From positions 124,001 through 188,000 of the forward strand of contig CANFUE010000001.1 in NCBI GenBank assembly GCA_947450115.1: a stretch of DNA of 64,000 nt, in the 5' to 3' direction. The first letter of the stretch is position 1, and each line of letters opens with the position of its first letter. Made by a program: the position numbers and the translations under genes. The notes beneath the pieces were generated by a model. That model saw only the letters and a list, made by a program, of their open reading frames with translations, did not search any database and was not told the DNA's origin. Source of the DNA: Acidimicrobiaceae bacterium. GTDB lineage: Bacteria > Actinomycetota > Acidimicrobiia > Acidimicrobiales > Ilumatobacteraceae. Shown here in pieces: positions 35,033 through 43,563 of this stretch.

Positions 35033-37037
35033 TTTGCTTATTTTCCAAAGGAATGCGAGCAGAGGTTGCATCGGTGGTTCGCCGGCGTCGTCGACCAGGG
35101 AACAAAGCAAGCAATGTGCCTGATGCCATCAGCGCGCCGCCAATCCATAGCCACATTACTAATGGCTTAATGAATACTTTGATGCGTGCTTCACCTGAAT
35201 CACTTTTTACTGGTGGCTCGAGCGTGAGATACAAGTCGTAACGCCATGAAGACTTCACCGAAGGAGTACCGATGTTGTTTCCCATTTGTACGTACTTCGT
35301 TATGGCTGGCGCATAACTTTGCCCACCATCAATTTCGACTATCGCTTTCACTGCCGTCAGGCGATCAGTCTTTTCGTTCTCAAAACCCTTCAATTCGAAA
35401 ACGTGTCCACCAAATTTTGCAGGTGTGTTCAACTTCAGCGAAAGCTCCTGTGAACGTGTATATGAATTCGATGCGGCAAGCGCAACAGCAATCAAAATGA
35501 CGCCAATGTGCACCACCATTCCGCCGTTTGTGCGCCCCACGAGACCACGCCAACCTTGGCGTCGCGCCGCAAGTACCAATTGTCGCAGTGCAGCACCGCT
35601 TGCGAACCCGCCCAACGTAAATGTTAAAAGCGCGGCTAGCCCGTTAGCGCCTACGAGGAGCGACAGCACAAGTGCACCAATGCCGCACCAAGCAGGCCAA
35701 AAGAGCCGCTGGCGCAACACTTCCTCAGAAGCTTTGCGCCACGGCAACACAGGCGCAATAGACATCATGGCAAGCATGGCAATGCCAATTGGGGTGGAGA
35801 GCTGATTGAAAAATGGTTCGCCAACAACAATTTGCCGATTCTGCAATGCCTCAATAACGAGTGGGAACACGGTCCCTAAGAGAACGACAAAAGCAAATAA
35901 TGCAAACAAAACATTGTTGGCAAGAAATGCACCCTCACGCGAAATGGGTGAATCGATACTTCCCGGCGACCGCAAAGAATCACCGCGCCACGCAATGAGC
36001 CACAACGAAACTGCAACAATCAGACCAAAGAAGACAATGAGGTATTTGCCAATATCGCTTTCGCTAAATGCATGAACGCTGTTCAACACACCAGATCGCG
36101 TGAGGAATGTTCCGAGAATGGTGAGGCTGAATGTGGCAAGAAGCAACGACAAGTTCCAGACACGCAACATCCCCCGCCGTTCTTGCACCATGACAGAGTG
36201 GATATATGCAGTTCCAGTAAGCCACGGCAAGAAACTGGCATTTTCTACTGGGTCCCATGCCCACACACCGCTCCAGCCGAGTACTTCATAACTCCACCAG
36301 CCGCCCAAGATGATGCCGAATGTTAAAAGCCCCCATGCACACAGCGTCCAACGCCGTGTTTCGACGAGCCAACCTTCACCTACACGCCCGGTAATGAGGG
36401 CCGCAATAGCAAACGCGAAGGGAATAGTGAACCCCACATAACCGAGATACAAAATCGGTGGATGAAACAACACCAAAATATGATTTTGCAATAGAGGGTT
36501 GGGCCCAGGTCCGTCGGTTACACCCGCAGCACCAACCCCAAAAGGATTGGCTGGAGCAAAGCTCAGCAAAAAGAAAAACGCAAGAACAATAAACATCACA
36601 GCCATTGCCCATGCAATAAGAGGGTCACCGAGTTGCTTGCGATAACGCCACACCACTGCCGACACCGACAACGCAAGTGCAAGTACCCACAACAAAATAG
36701 AACCCTCGAGTGCGCTCCAGACAGCCGCGAAGTTATACAGCGCAGGCGTAGAGCGAGAGCCATGATCTTGCACATATTTCAATGAAAAATCACGCGTGAT
36801 CATGGCGTATTCCATTGCGGTCATGGCTGCGAATGCCGCAAATAAAACGAGTGCTGCAAACCGAGGGATGAGACGCGATGTGCGCACTTGCTCTTCGCGT
36901 ACTGCTTCTCGTGCTGTGTAGATAGCAGCAATTGCGCCAAAGACTGATGCAATGATTCCTACCAGCAATGCCGCACGCCCCAGGGGCCCTGCTAGGCCTT
37001 GGTGAGCAGCTGCAACTACTTTGTCGGCAGTGAGCAT
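35025..37037 (-). CDS. ccmF: Haem lyase CcmF
   Basis: A 670-residue polytopic protein of the haem-handling family with about 14-15 membrane helices. The WWD haem-binding signature is intact: GGWWSYEVLGWSGVWAWDP followed by VENASFLPWL. Conserved histidines sit in LFHPPILYLGYVGF and TAYIHSVMVQERRGM. With CcmH and CcmI it ligates haem to apocytochrome c outside the membrane. Length is normal (about 640-680). Its start overlaps the end of ccmE by 22 bp and its end overlaps ccmG by 8 bp. Confidence 0.95.
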   Translation of the reverse strand: MLTADKVVAAAHQGLAGPLGRAALLVGIIASVFGAIAAIYTAREAVREEQVRTSRLIPRFAALVLFAAFAAMTAMEYAMITRDFSLKYVQDHGSRSTPALYNFAAVWSALEGSILLWVLALALSVSAVVWRYRKQLGDPLIAWAMAVMFIVLAFFFLLSFAPANPFGVGAAGVTDGPGPNPLLQNHILVLFHPPILYLGYVGFTIPFAFAIAALITGRVGEGWLVETRRWTLCAWGLLTFGIILGGWWSYEVLGWSGVWAWDPVENASFLPWLTGTAYIHSVMVQERRGMLRVWNLSLLLATFSLTILGTFLTRSGVLNSVHAFSESDIGKYLIVFFGLIVAVSLWLIAWRGDSLRSPGSIDSPISREGAFLANNVLFALFAFVVLLGTVFPLVIEALQNRQIVVGEPFFNQLSTPIGIAMLAMMSIAPVLPWRKASEEVLRQRLFWPAWCGIGALVLSLLVGANGLAALLTFTLGGFASGAALRQLVLAARRQGWRGLVGRTNGGMVVHIGVILIAVALAASNSYTRSQELSLKLNTPAKFGGHVFELKGFENEKTDRLTAVKAIVEIDGGQSYAPAITKYVQMGNNIGTPSVKSSWRYDLYLTLEPPVKSDSGEARIKVFIKPLVMWLWIGGALMASGTLLALFPGRRRRRTTDATSARIPLENKQNA

Positions 37038-37519
37038 GCAGCAGCCTGGGCTTTGTCTAAACGAGCTTTATTTTTAGCGGCATACGCGTTGGAGTGTTTC
37101 ACTTCAATACGGTCACTCAAAAAAACACCATTCACCATGCGACCGTGGGCAACAATGGGAATGCACTCTTGGAATACACCACCAGGGTCGCCGTCGTAAC
37201 GCACATCTAATGATTTTTTATTAAACGACATGGAAAATGTGGTCATTCCCTCTGCCTTTTTCAGACTGCCTTCATCAACGGCTCCTTGAACACGCAAACG
37301 GCGAGTACCTTCGCAGCCGCTGCGTACTCCCACCTCGTCCACGTTGCAGTAATAGTCGATAGCCGACGATAAAAACTTAGTTACCACAACTCCACCGAAG
37401 ACAAGAATCACAACAAGTAGTAGTGCCGGTTTCCAACGACGTTTTTGTGTGCGCACAGAAGGCGCCGCGGGCACAGCCTCGCGTGGCGAGAGGTCGAGTG
37501 CATCGTCGTCTAACGCCAC
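37016..37519 (-). CDS. ccmE: Haem chaperone CcmE
   Basis: A 167-residue single-pass protein whose extracytoplasmic OB-fold carries haem to CcmF. The membrane helix is at residues about 30-50 (PALLLVVILVFGGVVV). Beta strands include RRLRVQGAVDEGSLKK and FSMSFNKKSLDVRYDGD. The haem-attachment motif near the C-terminus is VKHSNAYAAK, i.e. the HxxxY form of proteobacterial CcmE rather than the CxxxY variant known from some archaea and sulfate reducers. It starts at GTG 37519, overlapping the ccmD-like gene by 10 bp and ccmF by 22 bp. Confidence 0.9.
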   Translation of the reverse strand: MALDDDALDLSPREAVPAAPSVRTQKRRWKPALLLVVILVFGGVVVTKFLSSAIDYYCNVDEVGVRSGCEGTRRLRVQGAVDEGSLKKAEGMTTFSMSFNKKSLDVRYDGDPGGVFQECIPIVAHGRMVNGVFLSDRIEVKHSNAYAAKNKARLDKAQAAACSLPTK

Positions 37520-37644
37520 GGTTTGTCACCGTCGCTTATTGCGCTGTTGTACTTTCGTGCCTGGCGCAACATCCGCACTACATAAACACCTACTGCAACA
37601 AAGGTGACCACGTAACCGCCGACGATGAATTGAACATGGTCCAT
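37510..37644 (-). CDS. ccmD: CcmD-like small membrane protein
   Basis: A 44-residue protein, too short for most gene finders. It begins MDHVQFIVGGYVVTFVAV, so a single membrane helix (about residues 5-24), and continues with a basic, polar tail ending DGDKPWR. This is the CcmD pattern: a tiny one-helix protein that helps release haem-loaded CcmE from the CcmABC complex. The start codon overlaps the ccmC stop in a TAATG arrangement, and the stop overlaps the ccmE GTG by 10 bp, so position and coupling strongly support it as a real gene. Confidence 0.82.
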   Translation of the reverse strand: MDHVQFIVGGYVVTFVAVGVYVVRMLRQARKYNSAISDGDKPWR

Positions 37645-38399
37645 TAGTTGTTCTCATTTCGTCGTTCTTGTAGAGCTGCTTCCAAACCACCATCATCTAT
37701 TGCATCGGCTAATGCGAGTACACGTTGGCGATGGAGAACCATCCAAGTAAACAACAGAGTAAAAACCCCTACTCCAAAGAGCAAAGTAAACAACATGAGG
37801 CCATCCATTGTGACATTGCCGTTGGGTCGCAATACCGAAGCTTTTTGATGCAATGAACGCCACAACACCACGCTGAAATGAACCAATGGAATTTCAAGTA
37901 CCGCTAATAACGCCACAACACCACTGCGCTTGGCGCGCTGTTGATGACTTCCACCAAGGTCACGCACTGCCAAATATCCAACGTAAGTAATAAACAAAAA
38001 TGCTGTTGTTGTAAGGCGCGGGTCCCACTGCCAATACGTTCCCCAAGTGAGTCGACCCCACAAACTGCCAGTGACCAAACTGAGACCCATAAAAATGACA
38101 CCTACCTCTGCAGATGCACCAGCAATACGGTCGAAGGTCAGGGAATGTTGTTTGCCCCACATATACATCGCTGAAGTCAGGGCTGTCACGATAAATGCGA
38201 GATATGCCACCCACGCAGTTGGCACATGGATGTACATGAGGCGCACGGTGCTTCCCTGCACCACGTCTTCATCAGTGAAGAAGAGTCCGAGCAGAGTCAG
38301 TAAAACCATGCCCAAAAAGACAACAACTCCAAGCCCACGAGAAGCACGAGTGCCTGTGGGCGTACTAGTTGGCGAGGGGAAGGGGTGAATGCTGTTCAT
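37644..38399 (-). CDS. ccmC: Haem transporter permease CcmC
   Basis: A 251-residue membrane protein with six predicted helices and the WWD motif in LTWGTYWQWDPRLTTT, flanked by conserved histidines (MYIHVPTAWVAY and LVHFSVVLWRS). CcmC presents haem to CcmE. The N-terminus has about 25 polar, Pro/Ser/Thr-rich residues before helix 1. It is the third gene of the operon; a 47-bp gap separates it from ccmB, the only real gap in the cluster, and nothing is encoded there. Its stop overlaps the ccmD-like start by 1 bp. Confidence 0.93.
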   Translation of the reverse strand: MNSIHPFPSPTSTPTGTRASRGLGVVVFLGMVLLTLLGLFFTDEDVVQGSTVRLMYIHVPTAWVAYLAFIVTALTSAMYMWGKQHSLTFDRIAGASAEVGVIFMGLSLVTGSLWGRLTWGTYWQWDPRLTTTAFLFITYVGYLAVRDLGGSHQQRAKRSGVVALLAVLEIPLVHFSVVLWRSLHQKASVLRPNGNVTMDGLMLFTLLFGVGVFTLLFTWMVLHRQRVLALADAIDDGGLEAALQERRNENN

Positions 38400-38446
38400 G
38401 TTGCTCTACGTGTTCTCTTCTGAAGTTAGTTGCTTTTCACTATCTC

Positions 38447-39145
38447 TCACTCTTCGGTGAGCACTCCAAAGGCAAGTGTTCCACCAAAACCGAAGAGCGC
38501 GCCAAATACTGCGAGTAATGCCACCCATGGCCAACCTTCGCCCAGCGAGGCACCACCCACCCCAAATGCCGACTCAGTGGCACGGGTGGCGCCAATGAGG
38601 ACCGGCGCCACGGCGGGTAATAACAACAGTGGCAGGAGGGTTTCACGACCTTTTGCTGCCGCGCCTAAACCGCCGTACAACGCGCCCATTGCCGCTAGCC
38701 CAATATTGGCCAAAACACTTACTGTGACGAGAAGCACTACTCCACCCCACGACAAATGCACTTGATAGAGCACCAGTGCCAAAAGCACAAGCACACATTC
38801 AAAGAGTAACAACTGCGCAACTAGAGCCACCGATTTACCTATGAACACACCGGCCGATGGCACTCCAGCCACCTTGATTGCATCGAGCGCATTATCGGCA
38901 GACTCAATTGCAAAAGTGCGTTGCACAATAATTAAAGAAGTGAAGAGCACAGCTAGCCACACAAGTCCGGGGGCAACGCGTTGCAAAATACCGTCATTGT
39001 CGAGAGCAAAAGCAAAGAGCACCATCACAATTGCTGCAAAAGGTAACACCTGGTTCACCAGCACCTTGCTGCGCCACTCAATGCGCAAATCTTTCGAAGC
39101 TATGGTGCGCGCAACAGTCCACGTTGATGTGCTGTGCCGTTTCAT
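38447..39145 (-). CDS. ccmB: Haem ABC exporter permease CcmB
   Basis: A 232-residue permease with six membrane helices. IASKDLRIEWRSKVLVNQVLPFA at the N-terminus, the GLVWLAVLFTSLIIVQRTF segment and LLPLLLLPAVAPVLIGATRA are family-typical. With CcmA it forms the ABC complex that powers CcmE release. Its ATG overlaps the ccmA stop by 4 bp (ATGA). Confidence 0.9.
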   Translation of the reverse strand: MKRHSTSTWTVARTIASKDLRIEWRSKVLVNQVLPFAAIVMVLFAFALDNDGILQRVAPGLVWLAVLFTSLIIVQRTFAIESADNALDAIKVAGVPSAGVFIGKSVALVAQLLLFECVLVLLALVLYQVHLSWGGVVLLVTVSVLANIGLAAMGALYGGLGAAAKGRETLLPLLLLPAVAPVLIGATRATESAFGVGGASLGEGWPWVALLAVFGALFGFGGTLAFGVLTEE

Positions 39146-39801
39146 TGCACACCTCGTTCAACAACAGCTCCACCAACAACCTCTATACGACGTGTAGCAA
39201 GTGCGCCAGCACGTTCTAGTTCATGTGAAGCAACGATGATTGTTGCTCCTGCAGTTGCCGCCTCGCGCAAAATAATGTCGATCTCATCTCTCCCCGCAGC
39301 GTCGAGCCCAGCATGTGGTTCATCGAGTAACCAGAGTGAAGCACGACGAATGACCAAGATGGCTAACGCTGTGCGCCGCCGCTGACCTGCAGACATTTTC
39401 GCAACGGGGGTATTGAGAAGACGTGAGTGCAGCCCCATACGTTGCGCCGACAACGCCATCTCTCGCGACGAGGCACCCACAATTGAGCCCCAAAATTGCA
39501 AATTTTCCTGTGCGGTGAGATCGAGATAGAGCCCATTTGCATGACCCAGCATTCCTACATGCAATTGAGCTTCTTTGCGCTGTGTTGCAAGATTAAAACC
39601 GAGTACTGAAGCTTCCCCACGCGCCAAAGGCAAAAGTCCTGCACATAATCGCAAGAGTGTTGTTTTACCGGCTCCATTTGCGCCGCTAATAAGTACTATT
39701 TCGCCTCTCTCCACAACAAGTGAAGCCTCAGCAAGTGCAGGAAATGACCCAAGTAGCACTACAGCGTTGCGCAGACGTACCGCTTCATCACCGCTGCTCA
39801 T
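39142..39801 (-). CDS. ccmA: Haem ABC exporter ATP-binding protein CcmA
   Basis: A 219-residue ATPase: Walker A in SGANGAGKTTLLRLCAGLL, signature KMSAGQRRRTALA, and Walker B LWLLDEPHAGLDAAG with histidine in VASHEL. It partners CcmB and CcmC. First gene of ccmABCDEFGHI plus the molybdopterin oxidoreductase, so the operon promoter must lie in the 58 bp between here and the divergent sortase gene at 39860, or within it; no clear -35/-10 pair stood out. Confidence 0.92.
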   Translation of the reverse strand: MSSGDEAVRLRNAVVLLGSFPALAEASLVVERGEIVLISGANGAGKTTLLRLCAGLLPLARGEASVLGFNLATQRKEAQLHVGMLGHANGLYLDLTAQENLQFWGSIVGASSREMALSAQRMGLHSRLLNTPVAKMSAGQRRRTALAILVIRRASLWLLDEPHAGLDAAGRDEIDIILREAATAGATIIVASHELERAGALATRRIEVVGGAVVERGVQ

Positions 39802-39859
39802 ACCGAGACGCTACCTAGCGCCATGGCAGAGGGCAAACGCGCAACTAACGTAAAGCACG

Positions 39860-40810
39860 ATGAACCTCAAAACCGCACGTGTCGTTGGCTTCATTGGTAA
39901 GACCTTCATCACTACCGGTCTGCTACTCCTTGGTCTTGTTATTTATCAACTCTGGGGAACCGGCATTGAAACTCGCCACACACAAAGTGCCCTTCGCCAC
40001 GAATTCAATCGTGTCATTGCTGCAACCGAGGCCGCTGCGCCGGGACCACCCACATCAGGTTCGTCTACGTCACTTCCTCCCATCACCGATGCGCTTGCAC
40101 TCCTTGAAATTCCCAGCGCAAGTATTTCTGGCATCGTGGTAGAAGGTGTCACGCCAAAAGACCTTCGTCGCGGCCCTGGCCACTTCCCGAAAACTCCCAT
40201 GCCAGGTGAAATGGGAAATAGCGCAATTGCCGCACACCGCACTTCTTATGCTGCCCCATTTGGAAATCTCGACAAAGTGAAGATCAACGACATCATTAAT
40301 GTCACCACAACAAAAGGAAAATTTGAATACACGGTGGTAGCAATTTCTGTCGTTTCGCCTAGTAAAACATCAATACTTGCCAACACTCCGAGCATTCCCA
40401 CTCTCACACTCATTACTTGTCACCCACGCTTTAGCACCAGTAAACGTCTTGTTGTGCGTGCTGAACTTTCATCCACTTCTCTTTTCACTTCGTCAACCAG
40501 CACCACCACAGCTACAACTATCCCTCAGGCAGCACCAGACCCGCCACCCGCTATCACCCCCGTTGTGACGGCAAATGATTTTGGCGGATGGTTTTCCGAT
40601 AGCGGTGCAATATTCCCGAGTATTTTCTGCGGTGCATTGCTCGTTGCTTTGGCTACCATCAGAAAGTTTTTATATCAACGAATAGCAAGCCGCGTTCCTT
40701 CGGGCATCACCGCAACTGCTACCACCTACGCAGTGCTTGCCATTCCATTTCTTGTCACGCTCTTTTATTTCTACCGATACATCAACTTGCTCTTACCTGC
40801 TGGGGCGTAA
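39860..40810 (+). CDS. srtE: Class E sortase
   Basis: A 316-residue membrane-anchored cysteine transpeptidase. An N-terminal helix (residues about 12-33) is followed by the sortase domain with the catalytic histidine in AIAAHRTSYAAPFGNLD, cysteine in TLTLITCHPRFSTSKRLVVRAE (the C is followed by the distal arginine), and then a Ser/Thr-rich linker. Two further hydrophobic helices at the C-terminus (about 248-267 and 290-309) are unusual for pilin-type sortases but seen in class E and F relatives. No protein in this window has an obvious LAxTG or LPxTG sorting signal. Divergent from ccmA. Confidence 0.88.
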   Translation: MNLKTARVVGFIGKTFITTGLLLLGLVIYQLWGTGIETRHTQSALRHEFNRVIAATEAAAPGPPTSGSSTSLPPITDALALLEIPSASISGIVVEGVTPKDLRRGPGHFPKTPMPGEMGNSAIAAHRTSYAAPFGNLDKVKINDIINVTTTKGKFEYTVVAISVVSPSKTSILANTPSIPTLTLITCHPRFSTSKRLVVRAELSSTSLFTSSTSTTTATTIPQAAPDPPPAITPVVTANDFGGWFSDSGAIFPSIFCGALLVALATIRKFLYQRIASRVPSGITATATTYAVLAIPFLVTLFYFYRYINLLLPAGA

Positions 40811-40817
40811 CCCACTA

Positions 40818-41588
40818 TTAGTTTCCCGTGAAACGAGCAGTTCGTTTTTCAAGAAATGCTGTTCGGCCTTCATGCGCGTCGGCGCTCGCCCAGGCCGCAG
40901 CACGTAACGATTCAAATTCAGCATCATTAACCATTTGTTCTGCAATGGCTTCTAGCCCTCGCTTATGCGCCGCAATAGTGAGAGGTGCCAAAGTAGCGAG
41001 ATACCTTGCCCACTCCAATGCGTCGGAAAGCGTGCCGAGTTTGTGTACCGCGCCTTGAACATGAAGTTGCTCACCGCTATATGTACTTGTGCCGAGCAAC
41101 ATGTTGCGCGCAATAGCCCCACCACATTCTCGCGACACTCGCTCAATAGTCCATTGGTCAACAGACAGCCCCAGTTTTGCGGCCGGAACACCAAAGACGC
41201 TTGTTGGTGCAGCAACACGCAAGTCGCAGGCAACGGCGAGTTGTGTTCCCGCCCCTAACGCATGACCATGGATGGCAGCCATTGTGATGCACGGCAAAGA
41301 AGTAAACCCGCGCAAGGTCGCAGATAGTGCGCTACCGAACTCGGCGTCTTCCACTCCAGTGAGGTCGGCCCCGGCGCAAAACCCTGCACCTTCACCCGTC
41401 AGCACAAGCACTCGAGCTCTTCCCCGTGCCTCTTCTTGAAATTCCCGCATGAGCAGCAACGTGGCGTGATTCACCGCATTGCGCCGTTGCGGACGACGAA
41501 TAGTGACCAAAGCGACGTCATCTTGCCACTCCAATGTGGCAGGAATGCCGTCTTTCTGAGTACCTTTTGTATTGCTCGCCTCTACCAT
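40818..41588 (-). CDS. Enoyl-CoA hydratase/isomerase family protein
   Basis: A 256-residue crotonase-fold enzyme. The first oxyanion region is RRNAVNHATL, then GAGFCAGADLTGVED and the second oxyanion helix AIHGHALGAGTQLAVACDLR. The catalytic glutamate positions of true hydratases (E144/E164 of rat ECH) are hard to place: the segment FGVPAAKLGLSVDQ has alanine or leucine where glutamates are expected, so isomerase, thioesterase or another crotonase activity is possible. It is convergent with the sortase gene (7 bp between stops) and divergent from the small membrane protein at 41601. Confidence 0.85.
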   Translation of the reverse strand: MVEASNTKGTQKDGIPATLEWQDDVALVTIRRPQRRNAVNHATLLLMREFQEEARGRARVLVLTGEGAGFCAGADLTGVEDAEFGSALSATLRGFTSLPCITMAAIHGHALGAGTQLAVACDLRVAAPTSVFGVPAAKLGLSVDQWTIERVSRECGGAIARNMLLGTSTYSGEQLHVQGAVHKLGTLSDALEWARYLATLAPLTIAAHKRGLEAIAEQMVNDAEFESLRAAAWASADAHEGRTAFLEKRTARFTGN

Positions 41589-41600
41589 TTGAGAAACCTT

Positions 41601-41879
41601 ATGGCTTTCCCCCCACCAACTTCTGCATCAACCGACCCCGTGCGTGTTCGACGCCAGCAATTTGCCAAATACACATTGCTCGCCAACCGCGTCGGCTATT
41701 TGTTGTACGCCGCAGCTGTGACCGCTTTCGTATTGGCATTTGCCCTCAAATTTACTCCCACCATGGTCACCATCATTACGGTGTGTCTTGTGATCGGATC
41801 AATTTTATTGGCACCCTCCATCGTCCTTGGACACGGCATCAAGGCCGCCGAGCGAGAAGATCGTGAGAACGGCTTATGA
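41601..41879 (+). CDS. Small membrane protein of unknown function
   Basis: A 92-residue protein with a polar N-terminus (VRVRRQQFAKYTLLANR) and two hydrophobic helices (residues about 32-50 and 55-75), ending in an acidic/basic cytoplasmic tail (KAAEREDRENGL). I do not recognise a named family. Its stop overlaps the start of the TetR gene by 4 bp (ATGA), so the two are translationally coupled and the regulator likely controls it. ATG 41601 is preceded by GAGAAACC and is the only start giving this compact form. Confidence 0.68.
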   Translation: MAFPPPTSASTDPVRVRRQQFAKYTLLANRVGYLLYAAAVTAFVLAFALKFTPTMVTIITVCLVIGSILLAPSIVLGHGIKAAEREDRENGL

Positions 41880-42478
41880 GTATGACCACTCCAGCGCGCC
41901 TCACCGCCGCCGATCGACGTGAACAACTGTTGCAAGTTGCACTCACAGTTTTTGCACAGCGCGGATATCACACCACCTCAATGAACGACATCGCCGATGC
42001 TGCAGGCGTCACGAAACCAGTTTTGTATCAGCACTTCGACTCCAAGCGCGCGCTCTACACTGCAGTTCTCGATGCTGTTGGCAGCAACATGATCAGCGCT
42101 ATTACTGAAGCAACAAAAAGTGTTCCCACCGGAAAAGCACAAACTGCTGCCGGAATGGTTGCGTACTTTGAGTGGCTCTCCAGTGACCCCAATGCGTTCT
42201 CGCTACTTTTTGGTGGGGGCACACGTCGCGATGAAGAATTCGCGATGGTGGCACGCAATGTGGAAAAGGCTGTGGCAGAACTCATTGCGCCCCTCATTGA
42301 AGCAGGCGTCGATGCCGACTACCAGCGCATGGTTGCACATGCTCTTATTGGCATGAGCGAAGGGGTTGCGCGTCACCTCATCCAACGCCAAGAACCCTTC
42401 GATGCACATACTGTTGGCGAACAACTTGCTTCGCTGGCGTGGGCTGGGCTGAGGGCAGTTGGGCGTAAGCCCGAGTAG
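41876..42478 (+). CDS. TetR family transcriptional regulator
   Basis: A 200-residue TetR-type regulator. The N-terminal DNA-binding domain reads RREQLLQVALTVFAQRGYH, then TSMNDIADAAGVTKPVLYQHF with the canonical recognition helix. The C-terminal ligand domain is helical and lacks a recognisable subfamily signature. It overlaps the small membrane protein gene upstream by 4 bp and precedes the DtxR-type regulator by 9 bp, so it belongs to a four-gene plus-strand run (41601-43563). The enoyl-CoA hydratase divergent from the run could be a target, which would suit a lipid-responsive regulator. Confidence 0.88.
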   Translation: MSMTTPARLTAADRREQLLQVALTVFAQRGYHTTSMNDIADAAGVTKPVLYQHFDSKRALYTAVLDAVGSNMISAITEATKSVPTGKAQTAAGMVAYFEWLSSDPNAFSLLFGGGTRRDEEFAMVARNVEKAVAELIAPLIEAGVDADYQRMVAHALIGMSEGVARHLIQRQEPFDAHTVGEQLASLAWAGLRAVGRKPE

Positions 42479-42487
42479 GCTTGCCTT

Positions 42488-43153
42488 ATGGCCTCACCAG
42501 GCGAACACCACCCAGCATTTGAAGAATACTGCGAATGCATTTACGAACTTCTTGAAGAAAACGTAGAAGTCATTCAGGCGCGCATCGTTGAACGCCTCCA
42601 GGTATCGCGTCCTTCCGTGTCAGAAATGATGAAGCGGATGGAGTCTGAAGGCCTCATTGCTCTTTCCGGATCCGCAATTGCGCTCACCGAGACCGGAGAA
42701 AAACTTGCGCTGCGCACGGTCCGACGCCATCGCATTGCAGAACGATTTCTCACCGACATTTTGGGTCTGTCATGGGCGCAAGCCCACCACGAAGCCGGGC
42801 GCTGGGAACACGTCATGTCAGCCGAAGTGGAAATGGCAATGGACCGCGTACTCGGCAACCCCACTACGTGTCCGCATGGCAACCCCATTCCCGGTTCGCA
42901 ATACTTGGCAGCGTTGGTCATGCGATTGGTTGATGTTGCACCTGGTCGCGGCTTTACAGTCGACCGCATTCCCGAAGAACTCGAGTTCACTCCAGGTCTT
43001 TTAGAGTTTTTAGAAACCGCTGAAATTCATCCGGGTAAATCCGGCATGGTGTCTGCTACATCGCCCGATGGAAGCGTCACTGTGGAAATTGATGGCCAGC
43101 GTATTGGAGTTGGGCCTTTTGCTAGTGCCCGCATTTTGGTAACAGCACAGTGA
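42488..43153 (+). CDS. DtxR/MntR family metal-dependent regulator
   Basis: A 221-residue iron- or manganese-responsive repressor. The winged-helix domain (FEEYCECIYELLEENVEV, RIVERLQVSRPSVSEMMKRM) is followed by the metal-binding dimerisation domain with RHRIAERFLTDILGLSW, HHEAGRWEHVMSAEVE and the TTCPHGNPIPGS turn, then an SH3-like domain (residues about 150-221). The metal ligand pattern (His, Cys/Glu, His) matches DtxR/IdeR; the family split between Fe and Mn cannot be decided here. It overlaps the lipoprotein gene by 4 bp, so the lipoprotein is coexpressed with it. Confidence 0.9.
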   Translation: MASPGEHHPAFEEYCECIYELLEENVEVIQARIVERLQVSRPSVSEMMKRMESEGLIALSGSAIALTETGEKLALRTVRRHRIAERFLTDILGLSWAQAHHEAGRWEHVMSAEVEMAMDRVLGNPTTCPHGNPIPGSQYLAALVMRLVDVAPGRGFTVDRIPEELEFTPGLLEFLETAEIHPGKSGMVSATSPDGSVTVEIDGQRIGVGPFASARILVTAQ

Positions 43154-43563
43154 AAAAAGTTATTGTCATTGGCCTCTGCGCCACAGCAATGTTGAGTAGT
43201 TGCGCTACCACCTACAACAAGGGTGCTTTTTCACCTGCGACAACTTCTCCTACAGCCTCCACTACAACCACCATCCCTCGCGGAACGGTGGAAGAGTTAT
43301 TCGCTCAGATGCTGCGCACCGGAAAAGAACTTGGCAACGATGTGGCTCAGGGCAACAGTGCTTTAGCTCGCGCAAAGCTTTCCGACATCAAAGCCATTTG
43401 GATTGGTATTCAGCCACAAATTACTCAGGCCTCACAAGAACTCATCGCCGACACGCAACGCATGATCAATTTGTTTACAACTGCAGTAGAAAGCAAACGT
43501 CCGGCCGATGCCGATAAAGCGATGCGTTTTCTTCCGGGTCTTGTTACTTCATTAGTGGCGTAA
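43150..43563 (+). CDS. Lipoprotein of unknown function
   Basis: A 137-residue secreted lipoprotein. The signal VIVIGLCATAMLSSCATT ends in an LSSC lipobox (C about residue 18), followed by a Ser/Thr/Pro-rich linker (residues 28-45) and a mostly helical domain of about 90 residues with no recognised motif. It starts at GTG 43150, overlapping the DtxR gene by 4 bp, and ends 1 bp before the convergent HelR gene. Coupling to a metal regulator suggests a role in metal binding or envelope homeostasis, but there is no histidine or cysteine cluster to support that. Confidence 0.75.
   Translation: MKKVIVIGLCATAMLSSCATTYNKGAFSPATTSPTASTTTTIPRGTVEELFAQMLRTGKELGNDVAQGNSALARAKLSDIKAIWIGIQPQITQASQELIADTQRMINLFTTAVESKRPADADKAMRFLPGLVTSLVA

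Noticed and set aside
37520-37647. Plus-strand 74-codon frame across the ccmC-ccmE junction
   Set aside because: The minus strand of this stretch encodes the overlapping CcmD-like protein with proper coupling; the plus frame has no support.
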